From positions 62,001-126,000 of the forward strand of contig NZ_JACJRC010000010.1 of NCBI RefSeq assembly GCF_014697025.1: a stretch of 64,000 bases of DNA, in the 5' to 3' direction. This document shows positions 15,941 to 24,939 of this stretch, in pieces. Source of the stretch: Alkalinema sp. FACHB-956. GTDB taxonomy: Bacteria > Cyanobacteriota > Cyanobacteriia > Leptolyngbyales > Leptolyngbyaceae. Each line of letters starts with the position of its first letter. Position 1 is the stretch's first letter. Both the position numbers and the translations under genes were made by a program. Below the pieces are notes generated by a model. It saw nothing but the letters and a program-made list of their open reading frames with translations. It made no database searches and was not told the origin of the DNA.

Positions 15941-17245
15941 TCAAACCAGATCCAACAACCGATCGAACTCGATCGCCAACTCATTCGACACAGAATCAAT
16001 CACCTCCGCATCGATCAACCCCGTCTCCGCAGAAACAATACTCCTCGCCGTCCCATTCTCCACCACATAGGCCGCCAAATCCCCCTTCCCCAACGCTTTA
16101 TAAATCGGCACCACCTGCGCCAACTGCCGCCCCATCTCCCCCTCCACCTCACCGTAGAGCATCCCCGCTTGCAGCAAATTATTCAGCGCCGTCAGCACAT
16201 AGGGACTATGGGTCGTAATAAAAAATTGCAGATGATGTTTTCGATAATTAAACACCGTCGCAATCAACTCAACAATGCTGCGCTGCGCCCTCGGAAACAA
16301 ATGCGCTTCCGGCTCCTCAATGTAAACCGTCTGCCCCGACTGCGATTTTGCCAGAGAAGGCAACGCCGCCAACACGATCGTCAGCGGCAACGTTTCCTGC
16401 TGCCCAGAAGACGAATTCGCTACATTAATCCGCCGCCCATCCTCACTCTCAAAAAAATCCCTTCCCTTTTCCCGCACATGCTTCCCACACAGCGACGCCT
16501 CAATCAACCGCCGAATCTCAGCTTCAATCTCAGCTTCAATCTCAGCATTGTCTCCTTCCGCTGCGCCCGTATCCCCCTGGCGAGAATCCTTGAGATTTTC
16601 ATAAACTGCCCCAAACTCCCGCAAAAAAGGATCGAGAGAGTTATTACTTGACAAAAAAGAAAAAATATTAGCCTGCAAAACCGCAAAAAACGATCGCCCC
16701 GCCGGAATAAACAGCTGAGAAAACCCAACTTCTTGCCCAATGACTTCAGACAAAGAGCCTATCCAAGACCGTTTTAAAAGAGAACGAGTTAGGGCCTGTT
16801 TTGCCCAAACCTTCAACATATCTGAAGACAATTTCTGATTTGCACTTTCTGCAACTTGATCCACAGTCTTCCTTAGAGCCGTAAACCCAGCTGAAAAAGC
16901 ATCTGAATACTTCAGGGAAAAAGTCTCTTCCCCGAACTGACAACCATTAATTTCGATAAAAATAGGCGAGATTTCATACCGAATATAAAACGCATCTTTT
17001 CCCCAAGCCTCCGGCGGAAAATACTCCTCAAATACAGCCCGGTAGTGAGCATCTACCGCTTCTTGAGTCTGACTACTTTCAACCACCAAGAAATACTGCT
17101 CAATCAACCGCTTGAAGTAAAACAGTAATTTTGCACAAATGCTCTTACCACTTGCCTGGGGGCCAATCAGAACATTGATTCGCTTCACCTCAATTTCCAG
17201 GTTCTGAATACCCGCAAAATTTCTAACGACTACTGTTTCAGTCAT
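15941..17245 (-). CDS. OLD/AAA15-like ATPase, possible defence ATPase
   Basis: 434 residues with the layout of SMC/OLD-type ABC ATPases: Walker A GPQASGKS at 28-35, a long helical insert, the signature SSSGQQE at 278-284, Walker B TVYIEEPE at 306-313 and the switch histidine in TTHSPYVL at 344-351. It lacks the Toprim domain of full OLD nucleases; the nuclease activity is supplied by the next gene, 7 bp downstream. Related ATPases serve in Septu, Gabija-like and retron-associated systems. The unusual feature is an acidic repeat (EIEAEIEAEIRR) at 235-246. Start is the ATG at 17245. Confidence 0.82.
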   Translation of the reverse strand: MTETVVVRNFAGIQNLEIEVKRINVLIGPQASGKSICAKLLFYFKRLIEQYFLVVESSQTQEAVDAHYRAVFEEYFPPEAWGKDAFYIRYEISPIFIEINGCQFGEETFSLKYSDAFSAGFTALRKTVDQVAESANQKLSSDMLKVWAKQALTRSLLKRSWIGSLSEVIGQEVGFSQLFIPAGRSFFAVLQANIFSFLSSNNSLDPFLREFGAVYENLKDSRQGDTGAAEGDNAEIEAEIEAEIRRLIEASLCGKHVREKGRDFFESEDGRRINVANSSSGQQETLPLTIVLAALPSLAKSQSGQTVYIEEPEAHLFPRAQRSIVELIATVFNYRKHHLQFFITTHSPYVLTALNNLLQAGMLYGEVEGEMGRQLAQVVPIYKALGKGDLAAYVVENGTARSIVSAETGLIDAEVIDSVSNELAIEFDRLLDLV

Positions 17246-17341
17246 ACCCTCAACCCAGCCACGGCAAGGAATCCATCCAAAAAGGCTAGTATCCTCACCG
17301 ATCCTAGCATTCCGACGGAAACCTCAGCCTCAGCCCCAACC

Positions 17342-19615
17342 TCAGCTCGCGATCGACGAACCCAGCGGCGAACTTAACTCCGGCACAATCTGCACCTGCG
17401 CCACCATCAACGCCGCCACCGTCCCACACAACAACAACCGATCGTTCGCCTGCACATCCACACTGCCCTCCGGCCCCTGGAAAAACTTGCCTTCCCGCCG
17501 AATTGCCTGAATCTGCACCCCCTCCAACGCCAACTCCTGAATCCGTAACCCCACGATCGGACTGCCCTCCGGCACCCGCAACCACTGGCAAGAATTCCCC
17601 TGAGCCGGAACCGCCGCCTCTCCCTTCACCAGCGCCTCAAACGCCTTCATCTCCGCCACATCGCCCACCAGCAACACCCGATCGCCCTGCTCCAGCGTCA
17701 CCTCCCCTGTGGGGTAATCCACCTCCAAACCCCCCGCCCGACGGATCGCCATCAGCGTCACCCCCGTCAGCCGCCACACATCCGTCTCCTGCAACGTCAT
17801 CCCCAGCAGCGGCGAATCATCCGGCATACTGTACCACTTGTTATTCAAATCACTCGTCGCCGCCTTCAACTCCCGCGACACCTCATCCGACGACAACGCA
17901 GGCCGAAACTCCAAATACCGTGCATTGCGAATCGTCTGAATCCGACTCTGCACCAAACTCTCCGTCAACCCCATGCCCATCCACAGGTGCGCTGAAATCT
18001 CCAAACTCGCCTCAAACTCCGGTTGCACCACCTCCCGTGCCCCCAGCTGGTACAGCATCTCGATATCCTTCGGCTGATTGGCCCGCACCACCACATCCAA
18101 ATCCGGCGCAATCTCCAACGTCCGCTTTAATGCCAACCGCGTACTCATCGGATCCGGCAGCGCGATCGCCATGCTGCGCGCCTCCGCCACCCCCGCCTTC
18201 TCCAGCACATGCAAACTCGCCGCATTGCCATAGATGTAGGGAATCCCCCCATCTCGCAACTGCTGAATCCGGCTTTCCGACTGCTCCACCACCACCACCG
18301 GGCAATTCTGCTGCTGCAACAGCTTGACCAAATTACGCCCCGTCCAGCCATAGCCACAGATCACCACATGGCTCTTCTGCGGCAACTCGTCCGAACTGTC
18401 CATCAGTCCATCGGCCTTCAGCAAATACTTCGCCAACCAGGGCACCGCCTCCGCCCAAGCCAGCAACTGCGGCACCGCCCGCAAAATAAACGGCGTCACC
18501 ACCAACGTCACCGCCGTCGTCCCCAAAATCAGCAAATACACCCGCCGCGATACCAGCCCCAGTGCCTGTCCCTCACTCGCCAACACAAAGGAAAACTCCC
18601 CAATCTGCGCCAGCCCCAAACCACTGATCAGCGCCGTCTTCAAGTCATAGCCAAACCCCTTGACCAACGGCGTCACAATCAGGAACTTACCCACCAGTAC
18701 CAGCGCCACCAGCCCCAGAATCAGCTCCAGGTTATTCCACAAAAACACCGGGTCGATCAACATCCCGATCGACGCAAAAAACAACGACGCAAAAATATCT
18801 CGAATCGGCTCCACATAGGTCAGGGTCTGATCCGCATACTCCACCTCCGAGATCATCAACCCCGCCACAAAGGCCCCCATCTCGATCGACAGGCCCAACT
18901 GTTCCGTCAGCAGCGCAATCCCCAAACACAGCGCCACCACGCCTAACAAAAACAGTTCTCGGCTCTCCGTCTTAGCCAGGAGCCGCAACAGCCGTGGAAT
19001 CACCCAAATTCCCGCCGCCACCGCCCCCAGCGCAAACAACCCCGTCTGCACCAAAGCCCAGCCTATCGCTAGCCCAATTTCCTCCGCAGGTTTATCCAGC
19101 GCTGGCAGCACCGCCAGCATCAACCCCAAGGCCAAATCCTGCACCACCAGAATGCCCAGCATCACCTGCCCGTGGGCTGTCCCGGTCTCATTGCGCTCCA
19201 TCAACGACTTCAGCACCACTGCCGTGGAAGACAGCGACAAAATCGCCCCGAGAAACACCCCCTGGGGCGGCGAAGTCACCCAGCCCATCAGCAACGAAGC
19301 CCCCGTGGTGACCAAAATCGTCAGGGCAATCTGCAAACCGCCCCCACCTAAACTGATCCACTTCACCTTCTGCAATTCTGAGAAGGAAAACTCTACTCCC
19401 AGGGCAAACAGCAAAAAGGCTGCGCCAAACTGCGCCAAGGTTTCTACCTGCACCAGTTCCTTAATCAGCCCCAGCCCCGTCGGCCCCACAATGATGCCCG
19501 CCAACAGATAGCCCAGCAACACGGGTTGGCGCAGCAACGCTGCCAGCAAACCACCCGCCGCCGCCGCCGCCAGGACGGTCACCAAATCCACAATCAGTCG
19601 AAAGTCTTCCTGCAC
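17342..19615 (-). CDS. KefB/CPA2-type cation:proton antiporter with RCK domains
   Basis: 757 residues. Residues 1-385 form about 12 transmembrane helices of the CPA2 family, with the ion-binding VVQDLALG motif (Q159-D160). A TrkA-N nucleotide-binding domain follows at ~415-535 (HVVICGYGWTGRNLV, a Rossmann G-x-G-x-x-G). Two TrkA-C domains lie at ~575-655 and ~665-745 (DSPLLGMTLQE, GSPIVGLRIQE, each ending D-R-V/L-L-L-V/C-G). The protein exchanges K+ or Na+ for H+ across the membrane under nucleotide or ligand control. Full length with no break; divergent from comFB. A specific cation cannot be read from sequence. Confidence 0.9.
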   Translation of the reverse strand: MQEDFRLIVDLVTVLAAAAAGGLLAALLRQPVLLGYLLAGIIVGPTGLGLIKELVQVETLAQFGAAFLLFALGVEFSFSELQKVKWISLGGGGLQIALTILVTTGASLLMGWVTSPPQGVFLGAILSLSSTAVVLKSLMERNETGTAHGQVMLGILVVQDLALGLMLAVLPALDKPAEEIGLAIGWALVQTGLFALGAVAAGIWVIPRLLRLLAKTESRELFLLGVVALCLGIALLTEQLGLSIEMGAFVAGLMISEVEYADQTLTYVEPIRDIFASLFFASIGMLIDPVFLWNNLELILGLVALVLVGKFLIVTPLVKGFGYDLKTALISGLGLAQIGEFSFVLASEGQALGLVSRRVYLLILGTTAVTLVVTPFILRAVPQLLAWAEAVPWLAKYLLKADGLMDSSDELPQKSHVVICGYGWTGRNLVKLLQQQNCPVVVVEQSESRIQQLRDGGIPYIYGNAASLHVLEKAGVAEARSMAIALPDPMSTRLALKRTLEIAPDLDVVVRANQPKDIEMLYQLGAREVVQPEFEASLEISAHLWMGMGLTESLVQSRIQTIRNARYLEFRPALSSDEVSRELKAATSDLNNKWYSMPDDSPLLGMTLQETDVWRLTGVTLMAIRRAGGLEVDYPTGEVTLEQGDRVLLVGDVAEMKAFEALVKGEAAVPAQGNSCQWLRVPEGSPIVGLRIQELALEGVQIQAIRREGKFFQGPEGSVDVQANDRLLLCGTVAALMVAQVQIVPELSSPLGSSIAS

Positions 19616-20098
19616 AGGCCGCTCTCAGATGAGAAGAAATATTACAGTTGATTAACTTTCAGGATACTACAGGCCCACAGGTTCCCACGGGGTCGATCGC
19701 GGGGATAATCTCGATCGACCTTGCCAAATCGGCATTCTGGCCTTTCAACCTCGATCGGGCGATGCCCCGGCCTGCCAACCTCCCACCCCGTCTCCTGAAC
19801 GGGTTTTGGTATCAAACCATCCCCCTTTTCTCCCCTTTGAATTGAGCCTTGATTCGGAGCTAGGTCGTAATTCCCGACCTAGCTCCTATTTCCGGGTCTC
19901 AGCCCAAAACAGTCCCCAATCAAGCCACGGGAAAAAAAATGAGGAATTCCTTGGAGAATCCTTGATTTCCCTGATACAACTGAGGGGAAAACGTATATAA
20001 ATTGTGTGGTGCATAATGGGTGTTGCTAGACCTCGATTCTGGGGCATGATGGATAAAACCCATCTCAACACGCCACGATCAAGCCAGTGGAAAGCGCT
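19616..20098. other. Divergent intergenic region with an unexplained strong hairpin
   Basis: A perfect 12-bp inverted repeat, GGAGCTAGGTCG (19856-19867) and CGACCTAGCTCC (19875-19886), has a 7-base loop and is followed by tattt on the + strand. Both flanking genes point away from it, so it terminates neither. It may end an unannotated small RNA transcribed rightward, or regulate comFB. Nothing else stands out beyond CGATCG sites and an open frame at 19648-19845 that looks non-coding. Confidence 0.5.
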
Positions 20099-20644
20099 AT
20101 GAGTATTGAGAAGATCGTCGAACAAGCCTTGCAGGATGGTTATCTGACTCCCGCCATGGAAGCGGAAGTGGGACGGATCTGTGATACGGCCTCAGAACTT
20201 TCGATCGAAGAATATATGTCCCTCGATCGTCTGATGGGTGCCCTGCTGACTGGAGAAGTGGTGGCCGTACCCCGGAAGCAGTTCATCAACGTCATGGAAG
20301 AGTTGGTGCTGACGGAAGCGATCGCGCGGGTGGCCGAAATTGAAGCCACGAGCGAACGTACCCTAGATCTGGGGGATATTGCCGCCTATGCTCTTAACCG
20401 TCTCCCCCCGCTCTACGCTACGACGGAAGAAGGGGCCACCTACCAAAGATCGAAAGCGAAGGAAGATTTATCTCCCCTAATCGCCCAGTGTGTCAACGAA
20501 GCGATCGCGAAGAACCTCGATCGTCCAGAGTTCTACCCCGAACGGCAAGCGATCGGCAAGAACAACAACAAAGACGAAATCCTGACCCAGGTCAGTTCGT
20601 TGCTACAAGCCTATGCACCCACCTTTGAAGCGGGCGCTAGATAG
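20099..20644 (+). CDS. ComFB-family protein
   Basis: 181 residues from the ATG at 20099 (MSIEKIVEQAL). The central part, NVMEELVLTEAIARVAEI then DIAAYALNRLPPLYATTEEG, carries the ComFB motif in which a short helical domain ends with A-L-N-x-L-P-P-x-Y. Cyanobacterial ComFB-domain proteins have been described as cyclic-di-GMP receptors controlling motility, competence or cell size. This copy has a ~75-residue N-terminal extension and a C-terminal helix. It is monocistronic and ends in tandem repeats and a terminator. dprA at 28.5 kb is the only other competence-linked gene seen. Confidence 0.82.
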   Translation: MSIEKIVEQALQDGYLTPAMEAEVGRICDTASELSIEEYMSLDRLMGALLTGEVVAVPRKQFINVMEELVLTEAIARVAEIEATSERTLDLGDIAAYALNRLPPLYATTEEGATYQRSKAKEDLSPLIAQCVNEAIAKNLDRPEFYPERQAIGKNNNKDEILTQVSSLLQAYAPTFEAGAR

Positions 20645-20842
20645 GGTATCCCAAGTTCCCAAGGCCGCTGCGGTGAATTCAAGATCGGCTAGATAAATAA
20701 ATAGATTAAATTTATGGACTAATTGCCAATTCTATAGATTGCAATCTACTGGTCAGCCTCGATCGCAGGATGGAGCAGTTATTCTTCGATCGTCGTTCTT
20801 CTTAGGATCTAGGCAAACCCTACTTAGCGCAACTTGTTCCCC

Positions 20843-20930
20843 GCAAGTGATTGACTGCAAAGTGATTGACTGCAAAGTAATTAATTGCAACGTGATTGAT
20901 TACAAAGTGATTGATTGAAAGTTGCTTGCT
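20843..20930. repeat. 15-bp tandem repeat, six units
   Basis: Units close to gcaaagtgattgact are arranged head to tail; the first lacks one base and the last is diverged (gaaagttgcttgct). Period is 15 bp. The array lies 200 bp after comFB and just before the terminator. Confidence 0.85.
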
Positions 20931-20952
20931 GCTATCCAGTCTTCTAAACGAT

Positions 20953-20989
20953 AACCCCCAGGAGCCATTCTAGAATCTTCCTGGGGGTT
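20953..20989. terminator. Bidirectional terminator hairpin
   Basis: A perfect 11-bp inverted repeat, AACCCCCAGGA with TCCTGGGGGTT, has a 15-base loop and lies between two convergent genes. The T-rich run on the + side (catttgttta) is imperfect, so it may act partly by hairpin strength alone. Confidence 0.65.
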
Positions 20990-21033
20990 CATTTGTTTAC
21001 GCCGATATTGCTCAATCGTTGCCGTGCTTCGGG

Positions 21034-21936
21034 CTACACCTGCAAGACCTGTTTTGCGACGATCAGGAAGTCCCGGCGCTCCTCGTAGCCGTTATACCCC
21101 CCGTTAATCGTCAAGGTAACGTTATCGAGATCATCCTCATCTGCCAGACTATTCAGGTGTTCCCGATTCCAGAACCACCCTGCGCTTAAACAAGCCAAAT
21201 CGGGATCGGCTAGGCGGGTGGGATTGGCCAGCAAATCGATCCCCAAGTCTGTGCCACAATGACGGTAATTGTGGCGACCCGTAACTTGAATCAATCCCCG
21301 TCCCTTAAAGCGAACCCCATCCCCTTCCTGGACATTGCCTAGATCTTCCCGCCCTTCATAGTCCTCCCCAGACGCCAGTTCTTCCAAATAGTTAAAAGAA
21401 CCCGATTCATGGGCCACCTGAGCCAGGAAATGGGCTTGGCGCAGGGGGGTGTTGATCTTATAGGTGGCCATGGTGACCAAGAGGTGGGGATAGAGTAACC
21501 TGACCTGCGCCGGTTCGGCATAGGGGGCAATATCCAGCAAATTATCGACCGACACCGGTGGAATTTTTTCTTCTGGGAAAAATTCGGCATAGGGAGATTT
21601 CCCGTCTGGCCGATCGTTGGCCCGCAGCAACACCCGCAGCGTGTCATCCACCAGCCCATCCTGGGTCTGCAACGTTTCCCCAGTAATGGCCCGAATGCGT
21701 TGTTTCAAGAGATCAGCCGCTTTGCGGCGGGCCTCAGGGATTGCAAGATTAGGAAAGGTGCCTGCATAGGGAGGGCGGTTGGCCGGACGCTTGGGCAGGT
21801 TATTCAGAATCCGCAGGAGTTCATCTACTTTGAAATCGCCCGTCACCAGTTCGGTGCCGTCGTTCTCGGTGAGCAACCTGGAAATTTTATCCGCAGCTTG
21901 TTGACGCCAAAGTTTGAGCTGAGTTGCAGAGGGCAT
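21034..21936 (-). CDS. GH19 chitinase/lysozyme-like protein
   Basis: 300 residues. The C-terminal ~170 residues are a GH19/lysozyme-like catalytic domain: QAHFLAQVAHESGSFNYLEE carries the catalytic glutamate after H, and RFKGRGLIQVTGRHNYRHCG is the family's G-R-G-x-x-Q-x-T-G-x-x-N-Y motif. ACLSAGWFWNREHLNSLA and LTINGGYNG follow. The N-terminal ~125 residues are two similar helical modules (ADKISRLLTEND...VDELLRILNNL and ADLLKQRIRAIT...VDDTLRVLLRA), likely a peptidoglycan- or chitin-binding repeat. There is no signal peptide, as in phage endolysins and pyocin-type lysozymes. The target could be peptidoglycan or chitin. Confidence 0.82.
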   Translation of the reverse strand: MPSATQLKLWRQQAADKISRLLTENDGTELVTGDFKVDELLRILNNLPKRPANRPPYAGTFPNLAIPEARRKAADLLKQRIRAITGETLQTQDGLVDDTLRVLLRANDRPDGKSPYAEFFPEEKIPPVSVDNLLDIAPYAEPAQVRLLYPHLLVTMATYKINTPLRQAHFLAQVAHESGSFNYLEELASGEDYEGREDLGNVQEGDGVRFKGRGLIQVTGRHNYRHCGTDLGIDLLANPTRLADPDLACLSAGWFWNREHLNSLADEDDLDNVTLTINGGYNGYEERRDFLIVAKQVLQV

Positions 21937-22066
21937 AGTTCCGTTCGATCGATCAAGTTTAATAGAGCTTTCTTCCCATGTTGTCGAAAAAATAAAAGGT
22001 CTTCGACATCCGTAGCATTACTTCACTTGACTAGAGAGAACTTCCGCAATTCTGTTCCCACTTTAA

Positions 22067-22114
22067 CTTGAACACCTTCCCAGCTTGAACACCTTCCCAG
22101 CTTGAACACCTTCC
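22067..22114. repeat. 17-bp tandem repeat upstream of the lysozyme gene
   Basis: The unit cttgaacaccttcccag occurs about three times with a 17-bp period, 10 bp before a second 17-bp array of unrelated sequence. Confidence 0.85.
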
Positions 22115-22126
22115 CGCTGAGCGTTC

Positions 22127-22177
22127 AGGTTGTCCTAGGTTTAAGGTTGTCCTAGGTTTAAGGTTGTCCTAGGTTTA
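22127..22177. repeat. 17-bp tandem repeat overlapping the ftsE stop
   Basis: The unit aggttgtcctaggttta is present three times, exactly, plus a partial fourth copy. The array runs into the last codon of the ftsE-like gene on the opposite strand. Confidence 0.9.
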
Positions 22178-23008
22178 AGGTTGTAGCAGGGAAAGCTGAC
22201 CATTGCGCACCTGGAGGATCGGTAAATCCGCCGATCGAATCAGGCTTTCATCGTGGGTCGTGACCAGAATCGTAATGCCAATCTGGTTGAGCCGCTTCAG
22301 GATATTTAAAATTTGGCGAGAGTTATCGGGGTCCAGGTTTCCCGTGGGTTCATCCGCTAGCAAAATTGGGGGCGTTCCCACGATCGCGCGGGCAATGCTG
22401 ACCCGTTGCTGTTCTCCCCCAGACAACTCCTCCGGAAACGCTTGAGCCTTGTGCTGAAGCCCCACCATTTTCAGCGCTGGTTGCAACCGCCGTTCCACTT
22501 CCGCCCGCCCATAGCCCTGGGCCCACAGGACAAAGGCTACGTTTTCCGCGACGGTACGCCGGGAAATCAACTTGTAGTCCTGGAATACCACCCCAATCCG
22601 CCGCCGCAACCGGGCCAAGCGATCGCCCCGCAGGGTATTCAAATCGCAGCCGTCTACCTTCACTTCACCGCTACTGGCCCGTTCTTCCCCATACAGCAGC
22701 TTCAGCAGTGTGGACTTCCCCGAGCCCGACGGCCCCGTCACCAAATAGAAATCTCCTTTTTTGAGATCCAAATTCACCCCCGTCAGGGCTTGGCTGCCAT
22801 TGCGATAGGTTTTGCCCACGTTGCGCAATTGAATAATCGTTTCCCTGGCCGCCTGGGGGGAGACTCGTTCCTCCGTGGGGGACTGGCGCGATTCCCCAGC
22901 TGGTGGATGCGTGGGTGGGTGGGTCGATAGGTGTGGTGAATGGCCCCGCTCTGCCTCAGCAACCGGGTCGGCAGGACTGCCCTGGGGATTCACCAAACTC
23001 TGCGCCAT
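22175..23008 (-). CDS. ftsE: FtsE-like cell-division ABC ATPase
   Basis: 277 residues. After a ~55-residue low-complexity N-terminus, the ABC domain reads [14 protein letters not shown], Walker [10 protein letters not shown]-loop [17 protein letters not shown] (the L-I-S/L-R-T-V-x-E-N-V phrase typical of FtsE), signature LSGGEQQR, Walker B ILLADEP and H-loop TTHD. FtsE with FtsX couples the division ring to peptidoglycan hydrolases at midcell. No ftsX is adjacent here. The N-terminal extension (Ser/Pro/His-rich) is unusual for FtsE and may mean a later start. The downstream end abuts a tandem array. Confidence 0.85.
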   Translation of the reverse strand: MAQSLVNPQGSPADPVAEAERGHSPHLSTHPPTHPPAGESRQSPTEERVSPQAARETIIQLRNVGKTYRNGSQALTGVNLDLKKGDFYLVTGPSGSGKSTLLKLLYGEERASSGEVKVDGCDLNTLRGDRLARLRRRIGVVFQDYKLISRRTVAENVAFVLWAQGYGRAEVERRLQPALKMVGLQHKAQAFPEELSGGEQQRVSIARAIVGTPPILLADEPTGNLDPDNSRQILNILKRLNQIGITILVTTHDESLIRSADLPILQVRNGQLSLLQP

Positions 23009-23038
23009 ACGTGACCAACTCCTTTCTAATACGGGTTC

Positions 23039-23812
23039 CTATCGCAATTCACGGCTGACGGGGTTGCGTCCGGTCATTCGGTACACCAGCGATCGCCAAG
23101 CAAACTGCGGTAATGCTAACATCCGCTTCCAACGCCAGGGTTCCTGATACAGGCGATACACCCACTCTAGGTGATTGTCCCGGAGCCAAGCGGGGGCGCG
23201 ATCCTTGGTGCCTGCCCAAATGTCAAAACTGCCACCCACCCCAATCCAAATGGCCTCTGGACAGAGGTGACGGTGTTCAGCAATCCACAGTTCCTGACGC
23301 GGTACGCCCAGCCCGACGTAGATGATGCGCGGTTGTAGCGATCGTAATTGTTCCCGGAACGCAGCCATTTCTTCACCCTGGAGGTAGCCATGCTGGCTGC
23401 CAGCGATCTGTAATCCGGGCAGTTGGTGTTGCCAATTGATTGCGGCCTGTTCCGCCACCGCAGGCGCACCGCCATAGAAAAAGACTGAATCGCCAGACGA
23501 GGCTACATGGCGCAGGAGGGTGGCTGCGAGTTCAATGCCGGGGCAGCGTTGGGTGGTTTTGCCATAGAGCTTGAGGTAAAGCACAATGCCCGCCCCATCG
23601 GGAATCACCAAATCCGCTTGATGAATGATGTTCGCCAAGGTCGGATTCTGCTCGGCCTGCATGGTCATTTCCGCATTCAGCGTGACGACATGGCAACCTT
23701 GGCGATGGCGTAGGCGATCGGCCAACCAGTTGGCGTAGTTGGGGAGGAGATGCACGGGCAACCCGAGCACAGAAAAGCGATCGGGGTGCTTTTGTTGGGG
23801 GGAGTTGGACAT
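23039..23812 (-). CDS. WecG/TagA/CpsF family glycosyltransferase
   Basis: I take the ATG at 23812 (258 residues); the frame is open to 23938 but those residues are unlike the family. The sequence FSVLGLPVHLLPNYANWL, then VVTLNAEMTMQAEQNP (T-x-N-x-E/D), LVIPDGAGIVLYLKLYG (P-D-G-x-G), FFYGGAP and IIYVGLGVPRQELWI is the full GT26 motif set. GDSFDIWAG is represented by GGSFDIWAG. These enzymes transfer N-acetylmannosamine or related sugars to undecaprenyl-linked intermediates in cell-surface polymers. It lies 30 bp downstream of the ftsE start, head-to-tail on the same strand and upstream of ftsE. Confidence 0.9.
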   Translation of the reverse strand: MSNSPQQKHPDRFSVLGLPVHLLPNYANWLADRLRHRQGCHVVTLNAEMTMQAEQNPTLANIIHQADLVIPDGAGIVLYLKLYGKTTQRCPGIELAATLLRHVASSGDSVFFYGGAPAVAEQAAINWQHQLPGLQIAGSQHGYLQGEEMAAFREQLRSLQPRIIYVGLGVPRQELWIAEHRHLCPEAIWIGVGGSFDIWAGTKDRAPAWLRDNHLEWVYRLYQEPWRWKRMLALPQFAWRSLVYRMTGRNPVSRELR

Positions 23813-24504
23813 ATGCGGATCAGCTGCAACCATTGCCACACCTCTACAATGATCCTGGTGTTCGAGTTTGTAATCAAGCATTTGACAGACATTTGACAGA
23901 CACTTGATCAGAGTCTGGAGGAGTGATCTGCTAGGCATGATTGCCTAGGAAATAGATTGCCCATCCAGGCAATGCATTGTAACCCAGGCTGTCCCTAAAA
24001 AACGCTTAATCATTGGATTTTCATGGATCTCTTTCTGGCAAAGTGTCTGGCAATGGTGCTGGAAAACCGTGAGACTGGAAAACCGTGAGACTGGATCAGG
24101 TCTACGGACGATTGGTCAAACCATATTGACCTGCATTGATCCTGTATGGGCTGAGAACCTGATTGTCAATTGAATACTGATTTGTAGAATTCTATTGCTC
24201 CAATGGTTGCTTCTTGTTGCTGCTAGTAATTCCAAATTGATTTATGCAAACCTGGTTTTAAAGCCGTTTTTAAGTCGGTCTAGCCTTCAAATCGGGTCTA
24301 TTAATTCCGTCGATCGCTTTTGCCTATTCCTGGGATAGTAGTCCACGGTATCCTTGCGCTAGATACCATAGCGCGTTAATCGTTCCTTAATGTCTTTTAA
24401 TCAATCGTTGTACTACAGTGTACAGATCTTCGATCGGCACATCCTCTTGCCAAGAAATTTGCAAACTTTGTCACACTAGAGTCCATGATGTTGGGTGAAG
24501 ACTC
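23813..24504. other. Intergenic region with 16-bp tandem repeat
   Basis: About 690 bp without a convincing ORF. It contains two and a third copies of ctggaaaaccgtgaga at 24059-24095 and is AT-richer than its flanks. No tRNA or hairpin terminator was seen. Confidence 0.5.
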
Positions 24505-24834
24505 ATGTTTGTGTATCCGGAGTTGTTACAACTCGACGAACAACGGTTAATCCAACGATGGGAACAGCCATCCCCCGCTGGAGAAGATCCCTTTACCTAC
24601 TACACCGAAATTGCCCAGGCACTCCTCGATCGCATGGTGGCTGCGTTACCCGCCCTCACTGAGGACTTGGAAGAAGATGAATCCTGGCGAACAACAGCGT
24701 TGTTGCTCCTGATTCACTCCTACTACGTTCCCCGGTCTGACCTTAAATCTGACCCCGAATCCGCCCCTCACTCTGACCCCAAGGAAGTGCCGTCTGGGGG
24801 CAATTGTGGACAGGATTCATCTCCTTCTGCATAG
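24505..24834 (+). CDS. Small acidic protein of unknown function upstream of pcrA
   Basis: 109 residues starting MFVYPELLQLDEQRLIQRWE. Residues 1-80 are predicted helical and acidic (AQALLDRMVAALPALTEDLEEDE), followed by a low-complexity tail with repeated SDP elements (LKSDPESAPHSDPKE) that is probably disordered. It precedes the helicase by 105 bp on the same strand. I recognise no family. Confidence rests on the coding-like composition and placement. Confidence 0.5.
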   Translation: MFVYPELLQLDEQRLIQRWEQPSPAGEDPFTYYTEIAQALLDRMVAALPALTEDLEEDESWRTTALLLLIHSYYVPRSDLKSDPESAPHSDPKEVPSGGNCGQDSSPSA

Positions 24835-24939
24835 GCGATAATTTCTGAACCGATCCGACTTGCCAGACGATCGCCCAAAACTCCCAGAAAACGCTATTGT
24901 GAGTATTTGGTCTGTCTCTCATTTTCTCTGCGCAAACCC

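Larger units (their letters stand above)
20645..21033. other. Intergenic region with tandem repeat and bidirectional terminator
   Basis: The gap between the convergent comFB and lysozyme genes holds a six-unit 15-bp array (20843-20930) and a strong hairpin (20953-20989). I see no ORF or RNA gene in the remainder. Confidence 0.6.

Noticed and set aside
16169-18946. Several long + strand frames over the ATPase and antiporter
   Set aside because: Pro/Arg-rich shadows of C-rich antisense coding; the minus-strand frames have complete motifs.
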